A DNA stretch of 11,144 nt from DATAFT01 sp035544635 (lineage in GTDB: Bacteria; Acidobacteriota; Thermoanaerobaculia; Multivoradales; Multivoraceae). Where the stretch lies: positions 1-11,144 of the forward strand of contig DATKDQ010000206.1 of NCBI GenBank assembly GCA_035544635.1, in the 5' to 3' direction. Made by a program: the position numbers and the translations under genes. Shown in pieces: positions 1-7,711 of this stretch. A model generated the notes under the pieces. The model did not search any database. It was given only the letters and a program-made list of their open reading frames with translations, and was not told where the DNA came from. The first letter of the stretch is position 1; every line of letters starts with the position of its first letter.

Positions 1-18
1 GCCTTGCGGCCTGTCGCC

Positions 19-984
19 ATGCGCTTCACCGTCGAGACCTGGGCCCCCGAGTACGGATCCTCCTTCGACTCCGACGCCCTCGCCGGCGAGCCCGAAGCCT
101 CCGTCGATCTCGACGTCGAGCTGCCGGCGGCGAGCTGGCGCCCGATCGGGCGCGACCCGACGCTCGCGCCGGCGAGCTCGGTCCTCTTCGTCGATGGAGT
201 CCGCCGCATCGACGCGCGCATCTGGATCCCGGCCGGCGACACCAGTCGGATGGGCATCTGCGCGTCGTACGCCGCCGGGGTGGTGCGCTGCTACGCCGAC
301 TCCGCCCAGATCGAGGGCGTCGAGGTCGAACGCTCGGTGATCGCCCCCGCGCCGGTCGAGCCGGTCGCCCTCGGTCGTGGCGGCGCCTACCAGGCGGTGA
401 CGGTGGCGAGCGACGAGATCGAAAGCTTGACCATCGAGCTGCAGCGGCGCCTGGGGGAGCTCGAGGTACGCGTGATCGGGAGCGTCGAGCCTCCGGCGGA
501 GCTCACCGTGGTCGACGGCCATCTGCGCGGGCGCGAGGACATAGCCGGTGCCGTCGGCTACATCAAGTCGCACCGAGCGAGCTACCTTTCGCCCGACACG
601 GCCGGCGTGGTCGGGCGCCTCGCACCGGGCGAGCGAACGCCGCTCTTCGTGGTGCAGGGCTCGTGGAGCCGCTTCTCGTGGTACCTGCGCCTGCCGGCGG
701 CCTCGACCCGGGGTGCGGACGGCGCCGCGCGCCGCGAGGCCGCGATCGGCCATCCCTGGGCCGGGATCGTGCGCTGCGAGCTGGCGGCGACCCTCTCGAT
801 GGAGGAGGCGCGCCGGCGCGCCGATCTCGCGACGGCGACGCTGCCGCGCTACGCCTCGGAGCCGCACAAGGATCCCCGGGCGCCGCAGAACCTCTATCCC
901 ATCGGCGGCCTCGAGCAGGAGCTGCGCCGGCGACTCGGCGATCGCGACCTGCTCTATCGCGACCTGATCCGAGCAGCGGGGTGA
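19..984 (+). CDS. NurA-like DNA repair nuclease family protein
   Basis: This 321-residue protein resembles the NurA nuclease family, whose members resect DNA ends together with the HerA ATPase. NurA enzymes use a metal-binding set in the order Asp, Glu, Asp, Tyr, His. Matching elements are visible: FVDG (residues 57-60, Asp59) followed by RRIDARIW, acidic residues in an amphipathic helix (Glu140/Glu147), VVDGHLRGR (164-172, Asp166), and a C-terminal SEPHKDPRAPQNLYPIGGLE block with His283. There is no signal peptide or membrane segment, so it should be cytoplasmic. I chose the ATG at 19 because the conserved start MRFTVETWAPEYG begins there; a TTG at 4 is in frame, and the frame is open to the left edge. 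From memory, similar proteins are common in Actinobacteria beside HerA-like ATPases; such a partner would have to lie left of the window. The P450 gene follows 32 nt later. The family call rests on motif recall, not on a search. Confidence 0.6.
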   Translation: MRFTVETWAPEYGSSFDSDALAGEPEASVDLDVELPAASWRPIGRDPTLAPASSVLFVDGVRRIDARIWIPAGDTSRMGICASYAAGVVRCYADSAQIEGVEVERSVIAPAPVEPVALGRGGAYQAVTVASDEIESLTIELQRRLGELEVRVIGSVEPPAELTVVDGHLRGREDIAGAVGYIKSHRASYLSPDTAGVVGRLAPGERTPLFVVQGSWSRFSWYLRLPAASTRGADGAARREAAIGHPWAGIVRCELAATLSMEEARRRADLATATLPRYASEPHKDPRAPQNLYPIGGLEQELRRRLGDRDLLYRDLIRAAG

Positions 985-1016
985 GCTGCGGCGAACAGGC
1001 GTAGGATCTCGGACGC

Positions 1017-2210
1017 ATGAAGCCCTTCGATCCGCTCCTTCCAGAGGTGATCGAGGATCCCTACCCGCACTACCAGCGCTTGCGGGCCGAGCTGCCCATC
1101 CACTGGAGCGAGAGGTACCGGACCTGGTTCGTCGCCCGCTACGACGACGTCGTGGCCGCGTTCAAGGCCCCGCGCCTCAGCGCCGATCGGGCGGCGGCGA
1201 GCAAGTACCGCGGTCCGCGCCGGCCCGAGGGTCTACGCACCCTGGCCAGCGAGCCCCCCGAGCACACCCTGGTGCGGGGCGTGCTCATGAAGGGGCTTTC
1301 ACCCGCGATCGAGAAGGTCGGCTCGCGCCTCGACACGCTGGTCGAGGCCCTGCTCGGCCGCATGGAGGAGTCGGTGGAGGGCTTTCTGGATCGGGCGCGG
1401 CTCGAGGGCGAGGTCGACCTGCTGCGCGACTTCGCGTATCCGCTGCCGATCACCGTGATCGCGGACATGTTCGAGGTCCCGGCCGAGCACCGCGAGCGCT
1501 TCCAGCGGCTCTCGCACGACATCGCGCGCGGCATGGACCATTTCTACTCCAGCCGCAGCGACGGCTCGAGCTTCGGTCAGCTCGCCACGTTCTTCACCGG
1601 GCTGGTGGAGGAGCGCCGCGCCCGCCCGGGCGGCGACCTCATGAGCCGGTTCCTCGAGCCCACGGAGAGCGGAGAGCGCCTGACGGTGGAGGAGGCCGTC
1701 GGGCTCTCGACCGCGCTCCTCTTCGCCGGCCACGAGACCACCGTCAACCTGATCGGCAACGGCGTGCTCGCGCTGCTGCGGAACCCGCCGGAGCTCGAGC
1801 GCGTGCGCGACGATCCGCGCGTGGCGGTGACGGCGGTCGAGGAGCTTCTGCGCTACGACAGCCCGGCGCAGCTCATCGGGCGCGCCGCGCTCGAGCCGCT
1901 CGAGCTCGACGGCGTGGCGATCGCCCGCGGCGACGCCGTCGCGCTCCTCCTCGGCTCCGCCAACCACGACGCGGCGCGGTTCTCCGATCCCGCTCGCCTC
2001 GACGTGGCGCGCAAGCCGAATCCCCACCTCGCCTTCGGCCTCGGCCACCACTTCTGCGCCGGCGCCAACCTGTCGCGGCTCGAGGGCCGGGCCGCGATCC
2101 CGCCGCTCCTGCGTCGCTTTCCGCGCCTGCGGCTCGGTTCGACTGCGCCGCGGTGGCGGCAGACCGCGGTCCTGCGCGGCCTCGAGTCGCTGCCGGTCGT
2201 CTTGAGCTGA
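1017..2210 (+). CDS. Cytochrome P450 (bacterial soluble class)
   Basis: This is a complete 397-residue bacterial cytochrome P450, a heme-thiolate monooxygenase that inserts one oxygen atom from O2 into an organic substrate. The diagnostic elements are all present and correctly spaced. The I-helix oxygen-activation motif AGHETT is at 237-242 (acid/alcohol pair Glu240-Thr241). The K-helix ExxR is at 276-279 in EELLRYDSP. The heme-binding loop FGLGHHFCAGANL has the proximal ligand at Cys347. The N-terminal PYPHYQRLRAELPIHW segment and the EPPEHTLVRG C-helix segment are typical of the CYP107-like soluble group. There is no membrane anchor. The length is normal. No ferredoxin or ferredoxin reductase gene lies nearby, so electron partners must be elsewhere, and the substrate cannot be read from the sequence. 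A weak AGGA-type ribosome site lies about 12 nt before the ATG. The gene probably shares a transcript with the NurA-like gene upstream and is convergent with the propeller gene. Confidence 0.95.
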   Translation: MKPFDPLLPEVIEDPYPHYQRLRAELPIHWSERYRTWFVARYDDVVAAFKAPRLSADRAAASKYRGPRRPEGLRTLASEPPEHTLVRGVLMKGLSPAIEKVGSRLDTLVEALLGRMEESVEGFLDRARLEGEVDLLRDFAYPLPITVIADMFEVPAEHRERFQRLSHDIARGMDHFYSSRSDGSSFGQLATFFTGLVEERRARPGGDLMSRFLEPTESGERLTVEEAVGLSTALLFAGHETTVNLIGNGVLALLRNPPELERVRDDPRVAVTAVEELLRYDSPAQLIGRAALEPLELDGVAIARGDAVALLLGSANHDAARFSDPARLDVARKPNPHLAFGLGHHFCAGANLSRLEGRAAIPPLLRRFPRLRLGSTAPRWRQTAVLRGLESLPVVLS

Positions 2211-2224
2211 GGGCGGCAGGTCGG

Positions 2225-3754
2225 TCAGCGCCCCGAGGGAGAAGCTGGTGCGGGCGGCGCCTGGCGGATCGAGTAGAGCCTGCTCTTGGTCCGGATCAGC
2301 AGGCGGTCACCGGCGAGGGCCGGCGTCGCCTCGACGAACTCGTCGAGCCGGTTGATGCCCAGGACCTCGAGCTCGTCTCCGGCGGCGACGACGAAGGTCG
2401 TGCCCTCCTCGTTGATCATGAAGACGGCGTCGCCGTAGGCCCAGGGTGAGGCGGTGAAGTTGCGCGCCTCGCGGTGGATGCGCGAGCGGTAGATCTCCCT
2501 GCCGGTCTTGGCGCCGTACACGGAGAGGATCCCCTTTTCGTTGAGCACGTAGAGCCGGTCCTGGTAGACCAGCGGTGTGGGCAGGTACGAGCCGCCCGCG
2601 GTCGCGTCGTACCAGAGTACGACGTCGGTGCTCGTCTCCGGCGCGGGCTGGCCCGTGGCCGGGTGGCGGTCGTGGGGCAGTGCGATCTCTCCGCTGCCCC
2701 CGGGACGAACCGCCGCCGCCGGGCGGGTCGGCCCTCCCCCGGCACCCGCGCTCAGGTAGAGCGTCCCTTCCCATGCGAACGGGCTGGCGATGGTGATCGC
2801 CGACGCCATGGGCAGGCGCCACAGCTCGTTGCCGTCGAGGTCGTAGCTGATGGCCCAGCCCGGGCCGACGGTCACCAGCTCCGTGCGCAGCAGGTTGTTC
2901 CAGACGAACGGAGTCGACCACCCGGAGCGGCGTCCGTCCACTCCCATCCCGGTGCGCTCCCGGCGCCAGATCTGCTTGCCGCTCCGGGCGTCGAAGGCGG
3001 CGACGAAGCTCGACTCCTCGTTGTCGTTCAGGATGAAGAGACGGTCCTTCCACAGCGCCGGCGAGGTGCCGCCGCCGAAGTCGAGATAGACCTGATGCCG
3101 CTCGAGCGGCGTGTGCCACAGCTTCCGCCCGTCGAGGTCGTAGGCCCAGAGGCCGAGGTGGGCGACGTAGACGTAGATCGCCTCGCCGTCGGTCACCGGC
3201 GTCTCGGAGGTGAAGCTGTTCTTGCGGTGCCGTCCGACCGGCGGCCGCCCGGCGTTAAGCTCCCGGTCCCACGCCACCTCGCCGCTCTCGAGATCGAGGC
3301 AGAGCAGGCGATAGCTGAGCGTGACCTCGTCGGGCATCTCCATGTCGCGCTCGTAGATGCGCTTCTCCAGCTCTTCCGGAGAGACTCCCGCGCGCTGGAG
3401 CTCGGCGACGTACTCGTTGGAGAAGTCGGTGCCCAGCGAGGGCTCCTTCATCTCTCCCGAGGCGACCGCCGTGGTGAGGAAGACCTTGCCGCCCCAGACG
3501 ATCGGCGAGGACCAGCCGACCCCCGGGATCTCGGCGACCCACTCCACGTTCTCGGTCTGCGACCAGCTCATGGGCAGGGCCGCGTTGCCGCTCACCGGCA
3601 GCGCGCCGGGGCCACGGAACTGCGGCCAGTTGACCGGCGAAGCCGCGCCCGGCGCGTTCGAGTCTGGGGCCGTGGCCGCCGATACCAACAGCGAGACAGT
3701 GATCGTCGCCAGGCCGGCGGCGGCAGCGACGAGGAGCCTCGAATCGATTCTCAT
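2225..3754 (-). CDS. Exported PQQ-like beta-propeller repeat protein
   Basis: This 509-residue protein has an N-terminal export signal: a short basic start (MRIDSR), a hydrophobic core at about 7-26, and an AATA-type cleavage region near 26-29. No lipobox Cys is present. The mature part begins with WPQFRGPG at 43-50, a common opening of PQQ-like propeller proteins. Repeats then end in a G-x-x-x-W/Y signature, for example GEVAWDREL, GRKLWHTPL, GKQIWRRER, GNELWRLPM and GREIYRSRI, alternating with blade strands such as SPIVWGGKVFLTT and TPLVYQDRLYVLN. These are the WD-like blades of the BamB/quinoprotein fold. I see no clear PQQ-dehydrogenase active site, so a structural, binding or scaffolding role in the periplasm is more likely than catalysis. 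The ATG lies only 3 nt after the ligA stop, with an AGGA site inside the ligA 3' end, which indicates translational coupling. Its 3' end converges with the P450 gene across 14 nt that contain no obvious terminator. Confidence 0.85.
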   Translation of the reverse strand: MRIDSRLLVAAAAGLATITVSLLVSAATAPDSNAPGAASPVNWPQFRGPGALPVSGNAALPMSWSQTENVEWVAEIPGVGWSSPIVWGGKVFLTTAVASGEMKEPSLGTDFSNEYVAELQRAGVSPEELEKRIYERDMEMPDEVTLSYRLLCLDLESGEVAWDRELNAGRPPVGRHRKNSFTSETPVTDGEAIYVYVAHLGLWAYDLDGRKLWHTPLERHQVYLDFGGGTSPALWKDRLFILNDNEESSFVAAFDARSGKQIWRRERTGMGVDGRRSGWSTPFVWNNLLRTELVTVGPGWAISYDLDGNELWRLPMASAITIASPFAWEGTLYLSAGAGGGPTRPAAAVRPGGSGEIALPHDRHPATGQPAPETSTDVVLWYDATAGGSYLPTPLVYQDRLYVLNEKGILSVYGAKTGREIYRSRIHREARNFTASPWAYGDAVFMINEEGTTFVVAAGDELEVLGINRLDEFVEATPALAGDRLLIRTKSRLYSIRQAPPAPASPSGR

Positions 3755-3757
3755 GGA

Positions 3758-5815
3758 TCACATCCTACCGAGCAGCGCCAGGAAATCCTTCTCCTCGATC
3801 ACCTTCGTGCCATGCTTCTCGGCGCCCCTGACCTTGCTCGCGCCCGGAGCGGCGCCGGCCACCAGGTAGTCGGTGGTCTTCGAGACGTTGCCGGTGGCGC
3901 GGCCGCCGAGCGCGCGGATCGCCTCCTCGGCCTGCTCGCGGCTCATCGACTCGAGCGTGCCGGTGACGACGAAGGTCTGGCCCGCGAGCGGCCCGGCCGA
4001 CGCGGCCGCGGCGCCCGCGCGGGCGGACGCGTCGGCCTCGGGAGCCACGCCGCGCTCGCGCAGCTTGCGCAGGAGCTCCTGGTTGTGCTCGTCGGCGAAC
4101 CAGGCGCGAATCGAGGTGGCGAGCGTCGGCCCGATGCCCGGCATCTCGAGCAGGGTCTCCTCGCTCGCGGCCTCGAGCGCGTCGAGCGAGCCGAAGTGGG
4201 CGGCGAGCTCGGTCGCGAGCGCGCGTCCGACCCCCGGGATGCCCAGCGCGTGGAGCAGCCGGCCGAGGGTGACCTCGCGCCGGCTTGCCTCGATCGCCGC
4301 GACCAGGTTCTGGGCGCTCTTCTCGGCGAGCCGCTCGAGCGCGACCAACTGCTCGACGGTGAGGTCGTAGAGGCCGGCCACGTCGCGCATCAGGCCGCGC
4401 TCGACGAGCTGGTCGACCAGCTTGTCGCCCAGGCCGTCGATGTCCATCGCGCCGCGGCTGCCGAAGTGGCGGATGCGCTCCTTGACCTGCGCCGGGCACG
4501 AGGTGTTCACGCAGCGCGTGATCGCCTCGCCCGGCGGCTTGACCGCCTCGCCGCCGCATACCGGGCAGCGGTCGGGAAGGCGGTACCGCCGCTCCATGCC
4601 GGTGCGGCGGTCGGCGATCACCTGGACCACGTGCGGGATGACGTCGCCGGCGCGCTCGACCAGCACCCAGTCGCCGATGCGGATGTCCTTGCGATCGACC
4701 TCGTCCTGGTTGTGCAGGCTCACGTTGGCGACGGTGACGCCGCCGATCTGGACCGGCTCGAGGGCCGCCACCGGGGTGAGCGCGCCGGTGCGCCCGACCT
4801 GCGCCTCGATCGCGACGATCCGGGTCGTGCGCTGGCGCGGCGCGAACTTCCAGGCCACCGCCCAACGCGGGCTCGCCGACTTGACGCCGAGCGCCGCCTG
4901 ATCCGCGAGCGCGTCCACCTTGAAGACGCAGCCGTCGATCTCATAGGGAAGCGCGTCGCGCCCGGCGCCGATCTCGGAGAACCAGGCGATCGCGGCGTCG
5001 AGATCCGCAAGCGCGGTCGCCCGTTCGTTGACCCGGAGCCCCATCGATCTCATCGCCTGCAGGCACTCCCACTGGGTCTCGGGGCGCGCGCTCGATCCCG
5101 GCGCGAGCTCCCAGAAGAAGATCCTGAGCGGGCGAGCGGCGGTGATCCTGGGATCGAGCTGGCGCAGGCTTCCCGCCGCCATGTTCCGGGGATTGGCGAA
5201 CGTCTTCTCACCGGCCTCTTCACGCCGGCGGTTGAACTGCTCGAAGTCCCGGATCGCGATGTAGACCTCGCCGCGCGCGATCACGCGCCGCGGTAGGCGC
5301 CCGCCGTCGCGGCGCAGGCGGAGCGGCACCTCACGGATGGTCTTGATGTTCTCGGTGACGTCCTCGCCGACCACGCCGTCGCCGCGCGTCGACGCCACCT
5401 GGAGGACCCCGCTCTCGTAGACCAGCTCGACCGAGAGCCCGTCGTACTTGGGCTCGCCGACCAGCGGAACGGCATCGCGAAGGAGCTCGCGCCGGCACCG
5501 GTCGTAGAACCGGCGCACGTCGGCCTCGTCCTGCAGCGAGTCGAGGCTGCGCATCGGTGTCTCGTGCCGCACGGTGCCCAGCTCCTCGCGCGGCGGCCCG
5601 CCCACGCGATGGCTGGGGCTGTCGGGCGTCACCAGGTCGGGAAACCGCTGCTCGATCGCCTCGAGCTCGCGCTCGAGCTCGTCGAACTCGGCATCGGAGA
5701 TGACCGGGTCGTCGAGGACGTAGTAGCGGTGATCGTGGTACGCGATCTCCTCGCGCAGCTCCTTGGCGCGCCTGCGCGCCTTCGCCTTGATGGGGGTGCC
5801 GGGCTTCCTCGCCAT
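3758..5815 (-). CDS. ligA: NAD-dependent DNA ligase LigA
   Basis: LigA seals nicks in double-stranded DNA using NAD+ and is normally the essential replication and repair ligase. The 685-residue protein is full length with every domain in order. The N-terminal Ia domain includes YHDHRYYVLDDPVISDAEFD, which binds the nicotinamide mononucleotide half of NAD+. The adenylation motif EPKYDG has catalytic Lys123. Further nucleotidyltransferase motifs are TRGDGVVGEDVTENIKTI (143-160), FANPRNMAAGSLRQLDP (206-222), DGCVFKV (294-300) and AWKFAP (321-326, Lys323). An OB fold follows. A zinc finger uses Cys417, Cys420, Cys435 and Cys440. Helix-hairpin-helix repeats include GIPGVG and MPGIGP, and a C-terminal BRCT domain spans about 609-685. 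No key residue is missing. A GAGGGAG ribosome site precedes the ATG. polX ends 13 nt upstream and the propeller gene starts 3 nt downstream, so the three genes look like one operon. Confidence 0.98.
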   Translation of the reverse strand: MARKPGTPIKAKARRRAKELREEIAYHDHRYYVLDDPVISDAEFDELERELEAIEQRFPDLVTPDSPSHRVGGPPREELGTVRHETPMRSLDSLQDEADVRRFYDRCRRELLRDAVPLVGEPKYDGLSVELVYESGVLQVASTRGDGVVGEDVTENIKTIREVPLRLRRDGGRLPRRVIARGEVYIAIRDFEQFNRRREEAGEKTFANPRNMAAGSLRQLDPRITAARPLRIFFWELAPGSSARPETQWECLQAMRSMGLRVNERATALADLDAAIAWFSEIGAGRDALPYEIDGCVFKVDALADQAALGVKSASPRWAVAWKFAPRQRTTRIVAIEAQVGRTGALTPVAALEPVQIGGVTVANVSLHNQDEVDRKDIRIGDWVLVERAGDVIPHVVQVIADRRTGMERRYRLPDRCPVCGGEAVKPPGEAITRCVNTSCPAQVKERIRHFGSRGAMDIDGLGDKLVDQLVERGLMRDVAGLYDLTVEQLVALERLAEKSAQNLVAAIEASRREVTLGRLLHALGIPGVGRALATELAAHFGSLDALEAASEETLLEMPGIGPTLATSIRAWFADEHNQELLRKLRERGVAPEADASARAGAAAASAGPLAGQTFVVTGTLESMSREQAEEAIRALGGRATGNVSKTTDYLVAGAAPGASKVRGAEKHGTKVIEEKDFLALLGRM

Positions 5816-5828
5816 GCTCCCTCTCTCG
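5816..5828 (-). promoter_or_regulatory. ribosome binding site of ligA between polX and ligA
   Basis: The 13-nt spacer between the polX stop and the ligA ATG reads CGAGAGAGGGAGC on the coding strand. It is almost entirely purine and carries a GAGG/GGAG Shine-Dalgarno core. It leaves no room for a promoter, which supports cotranscription of ligA with polX and supports the ATG at 5815 as the start. Confidence 0.6.
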
Positions 5829-7550
5829 TCACCGCCGACCCAGGAACCGGCGCAGCTCGGGCAGGCTCATGGTATTGAGCACGTCCCGCTTCTCGACCCA
5901 GCCTCGCCTCGCCTCGCCGACCGCGTACTCCATGTAGTCGAGCTCGGCGATGCGATGGGCGTCGGTCGAGAGGACGAGCTTCACGCCGGCCTCCCGCGCC
6001 GCCCTGGAGTACATCCAGGGTAAGTCGAGGCGGTGCGGTTGGCCGTTGACCTCGAGCGCCACGCCGTTGGCGGCGCAGGCCTCGAGCACGCGCTCGAAGT
6101 CGAGCGTGACCGGTCCCCGGCGGTCGAGGCGGCGCGCGAAGGGATGGCCGATGCAGTGGACGACGCCGCTCCCGATCGCCGCCAGCACGCGCTCGGTCAT
6201 CCTGCGCTGGTCGAGATCGAGCGCCGCGTGGAGGCTCGCGACCACCCAGTCGAGCTCGGCGAGAGCCTCGAGCTCGAGATCGAGCCTGCCGTCGGCGAGG
6301 ATGTCGACCTCGATTCCCGCCAGCAGCCAGAAGCGGTCGATCCCGGCGTCGATCTCGCGGATACGCGCGGCGTGCTCGCGCAGGCGCTTCTCGTCGAGAC
6401 CGTTCGCGATGCGCAGGAACTTCGAGTGGTCGGTGATCGCCAGGTAGCGATAGCCCCGCGCGCGGGCGGCCTTCGCCATCTGCTCGATCGTGTTCCTGCC
6501 GTCCGAGGCGGTGGTGTGGCTGTGAAGGTCGCCGTGAAGATCGCCGAGCTCGATCAGCGCCGGCAGCTCGCCGCGCTCGGCGGCCTCGATCTCGCCCTCG
6601 GCCTCGCGCAGCTCGGGCGGGATCCAGCGCAGGCCGAGCCGGCGGTACACCGACTCCTCGCTCTTGCCCGCGACCCGGCGCTCGCCCCGGTAGAGCCCGT
6701 ACTCGTTGAGCTTGAATCCCCGGCGCAGCGCGCGCTGGCGCAGCTCGATCGAGTGCGCCTTCGATCCGGTGAAGTAGAGCTGCGCGGCGCCGAACGCCGC
6801 CGCCTCGACGAAGCGGCAGTCGACCTGGAAGCCGTCTGCGAGGCGCACGCTGACGCGTTCCTCGCCGTGGCCGATGATCTCGCGGATGCCGGGGTAGGCG
6901 AGGATGCCCTCCGCCGCCCGGGCGCGGTCGGAGGCCAGGATCAGGAGGTCGAGATCGCCAATGGTGTCGCGGCGCCGCCGGTAGCTCCCCGCCGCCTCCC
7001 AGCGCTCGATCGCGTCGACGCCGTCGAGGTGGCGGCCGAGCGCCTCGAGGTGGGCTCGCGCGTCCTTGAACAGGAGTCGCGCGGAAGCCGCCTGCGCGAC
7101 GGTCGCCAGCGCCTTGCGCAGCCTCTCCTCCGTCTTCTCGCCCATGCCGGGGAGGTCGCGGATCTTCTGCTGCTCGACCGCGGCGGCGAGGTCGGCGATC
7201 GAGCGGACTCCGATCTGGGTCCACAGCTCCCACGCCTTGCGCGGGCCGATCCCCGGCACGCGCAGCACGTCGAGCAGGCCCGCGGGAACGCCCTGGCGCA
7301 ACGTCTCGAGCCGCGGCGTCGTTCCCGTCGCCTGCAGCTCGCCGATCTCGTGGGCGATGGTCGCACCCACGCCGGGGATCTCGACGAGATCCGCGCCACG
7401 CTCGATGAGGTCCGCGACCCGCACTCCGAGCGTGCGCACCGAGCGCGCGGCGCCGCGGTAGGCGCGGATGCGGAAGGTGTCGCTCTTCTGCTTGAGCTCG
7501 AGCAGGTCGGCGACCTCGTCGAGAAGATCAGCGATGGCGGCGTTCTCCAT
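5829..7550 (-). CDS. polX: DNA polymerase X with C-terminal PHP domain (PolX)
   Basis: Bacterial PolX fills short gaps in base excision repair and, through its PHP domain, can act as a manganese-dependent 3'-5' exonuclease or AP endonuclease. The 573-residue protein has the normal length and layout. An N-terminal 8-kDa-like region has helix-hairpin-helix motifs EIPGVG (57-62), RVPGIG (97-102) and DLPGMG (132-137). The polymerase palm has GSY followed by GDLD, giving catalytic Asp199 and Asp201, and a third Asp244 in FQVDCRF. FTGSKAHSIELR follows in the thumb. The PHP domain starts near 337 with HSH (343-345), then ITDH (Asp374, His375), GIEVDI (Glu414), ASLH (His441), IGHP (His469) and STDAH (Asp530, His532). 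All expected metal ligands are present, so both activities should be intact. The ATG at 7550 is the natural start because MENAAIADLLDEVADLL is the usual N-terminus. polX heads the minus-strand operon with ligA and is transcribed away from the molybdenum enzyme gene. Confidence 0.95.
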   Translation of the reverse strand: MENAAIADLLDEVADLLELKQKSDTFRIRAYRGAARSVRTLGVRVADLIERGADLVEIPGVGATIAHEIGELQATGTTPRLETLRQGVPAGLLDVLRVPGIGPRKAWELWTQIGVRSIADLAAAVEQQKIRDLPGMGEKTEERLRKALATVAQAASARLLFKDARAHLEALGRHLDGVDAIERWEAAGSYRRRRDTIGDLDLLILASDRARAAEGILAYPGIREIIGHGEERVSVRLADGFQVDCRFVEAAAFGAAQLYFTGSKAHSIELRQRALRRGFKLNEYGLYRGERRVAGKSEESVYRRLGLRWIPPELREAEGEIEAAERGELPALIELGDLHGDLHSHTTASDGRNTIEQMAKAARARGYRYLAITDHSKFLRIANGLDEKRLREHAARIREIDAGIDRFWLLAGIEVDILADGRLDLELEALAELDWVVASLHAALDLDQRRMTERVLAAIGSGVVHCIGHPFARRLDRRGPVTLDFERVLEACAANGVALEVNGQPHRLDLPWMYSRAAREAGVKLVLSTDAHRIAELDYMEYAVGEARRGWVEKRDVLNTMSLPELRRFLGRR

Positions 7551-7711
7551 GTCTCGTCCGCGAAGTCAGCCGCTCTGGGCGTCACGTCGGAGCTGGAGCT
7601 TAGCTCCGGAAAGTGCCGAGTAATAGTTCTCCATCGCCGGGGCCGACCCGCGCCGGTGCGCGAGACGGCGGCGGAGGAGATCCGGACCAGGGGCGATATC
7701 CTCCAGAGGCG
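7551..7711. promoter_or_regulatory. divergent intergenic region between polX and the molybdenum hydroxylase gene
   Basis: This spacer of about 160 nt separates the two divergent starts and is the only sizeable noncoding region in the window. It holds a GGAGCT-based palindrome at 7588-7608 and a small A/T-rich pocket at 7618-7630 (GAGTAATAGTTCT), conspicuous in such GC-rich DNA. Read on the minus strand the pocket gives TATTAC, a possible -10 element for polX, which would place the palindrome just downstream. A possible -10 for the plus-strand gene is CGATAT near 7694-7699. No convincing -35 element is visible for either, so the promoter positions are guesses. The plus-strand reading frame is open from a GTG at 7613, but those 33 codons do not look like the family's N-terminus. 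Confidence 0.4.
7588..7608. promoter_or_regulatory. GGAGCT palindrome, candidate operator
   Basis: The sequence contains two tandem GGAGCT units (7589-7594 and 7595-7600), a central T (7601), and the inverted AGCTCC (7602-7607). GGAGCT-T-AGCTCC is therefore a perfect 13-nt palindrome. The outer copy also forms a 7-bp stem (CGGAGCT/AGCTCCG) with a 7-nt loop. Its place between two divergent genes and beside an A/T-rich pocket fits a repressor or activator site. No matching regulator gene is in the window. It could also be an RNA hairpin in the polX leader. Confidence 0.35.

Noticed and set aside
2474..5296. A 940-codon open frame on the plus strand opposite ligA and the propeller gene
   Set aside because: It is antisense to two certain genes and has the Arg/Ala/Gly/Asp-rich composition of a shadow frame. 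Strong G/C bias at third positions removes stops from the opposite strand.
7613..7711. N-terminal extension of the hydroxylase from the GTG at 7613
   Set aside because: The 33 residues are Pro/Gly-rich and unlike the start of IorA/CoxS proteins, which begins at the VRYDLQVDG segment. The nearby palindrome and A/T pocket fit regulatory DNA better. It remains the formal alternative start.
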